A DNA stretch of 64,000 nucleotides from NCBI RefSeq assembly GCF_900100205.1, contig NZ_FNEQ01000002.1:556046-620045 (forward strand), in the 5' to 3' direction. Within the stretch, counting starts at the first letter, position 1, and every line of letters begins with the position of its first letter. The notes beneath the pieces are model-generated. The model saw only the letters and a program-made list of their open reading frames with translations. It did not search any database and had not been told where the DNA came from. Position numbers and translations under genes: made by a program. This document shows positions 63,877-64,000 of the stretch, in pieces. The DNA is from Duganella sp. OV510. GTDB taxonomy: Bacteria > Pseudomonadota > Gammaproteobacteria > Burkholderiales > Burkholderiaceae_D.

Positions 63877-64000
63877 CAGCACTCGGCCAGCAGCGGACAT
63901 TGGATAGGGAGCAGTTACAGCCAACCCCATGGCGAACATACTCTAATCAGGCGTATTCAGGCACACCGACAGGTGATTCACGCAAGACACCGTATGCGCA

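Noticed and set aside
1..64000. CRISPR arrays, rRNA operons, replication origin
   Set aside because: No regularly spaced repeats, no rRNA-like sequence and no DnaA-box cluster were seen by eye.

Overview
The window is a piece of a GC-rich betaproteobacterial chromosome, most likely Oxalobacteraceae (Duganella/Massilia/Janthinobacterium-like). This rests on protein character and gene order (rpsU-yqeY-dnaG-rpoD, TsaD, XerD, many c-di-GMP enzymes, TRAP/RND/TonB transporters), not on a database match.

Layout. 1-9.8 kb: 5' end of a DEAD-box helicase, a propeller-GGDEF sensor, a small Oxidored-like protein, a chemotaxis receptor, a TonB receptor, a divergent Nramp transporter. 9.7-18.8 kb: a 7TM-PAS-GGDEF-EAL protein, the divergent ArgO exporter/ArgP-type regulator pair, a DOT1-like methyltransferase, a DUF5710 protein, a GNAT, a Gfo/Idh/MocA oxidoreductase and a BioF2-type acetyltransferase. 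18.85-31.9 kb: a genomic island in the 3' half of a CAU-anticodon tRNA gene. It is bounded by an exact 46-bp direct repeat (18853-18898 and 31850-31895). The tRNA-adjacent integrase is truncated and fused to an IS21 relic. Cargo is three LysR-regulator modules with redox/detoxification enzymes (NTF2-like, degenerate MBL, DsbA-like, F420-reductase-like NAD(P)-binding protein, old yellow enzyme, alpha/beta hydrolase), an IS66 element and a PD-(D/E)XK-like nuclease whose 5' end was replaced by IS21. 31.9-37.4 kb: tRNA, rpoD, dnaG, yqeY, rpsU. 37.5-44.7 kb: flavoprotein, YbiB, DAHP synthase, NirD-like protein, TsaD, LysR/SDR pair. 44.7-50.9 kb: a six-gene minus-strand cluster (plsY, FrnE-like, GAF-GGDEF, DUF427, ATPase, YdjM-like), YbaK and an EEP-family hydrolase. 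51-57 kb: RND adaptor and pump, a 58-aa charged protein, xerD, ogt. 57.1-63 kb: a candidate structured RNA, then a TRAP transporter (dctPQM) with a divergent two-component system (DctS/DctR type). 63.1-64 kb: two small lower-GC unknown proteins.

Themes. Three convergent gene pairs are separated by members of one long-palindrome family that probably act as bidirectional terminators and look mobile. Three enzymes can make or break c-di-GMP. The island carries its own terminator for the tRNA it entered, while the ancestral terminator was left 13 kb away, so the integration can be read directly from the sequence. The most unusual single gene is the DOT1-like methyltransferase. All functions are inferred from sequence; no search or folding program was run.
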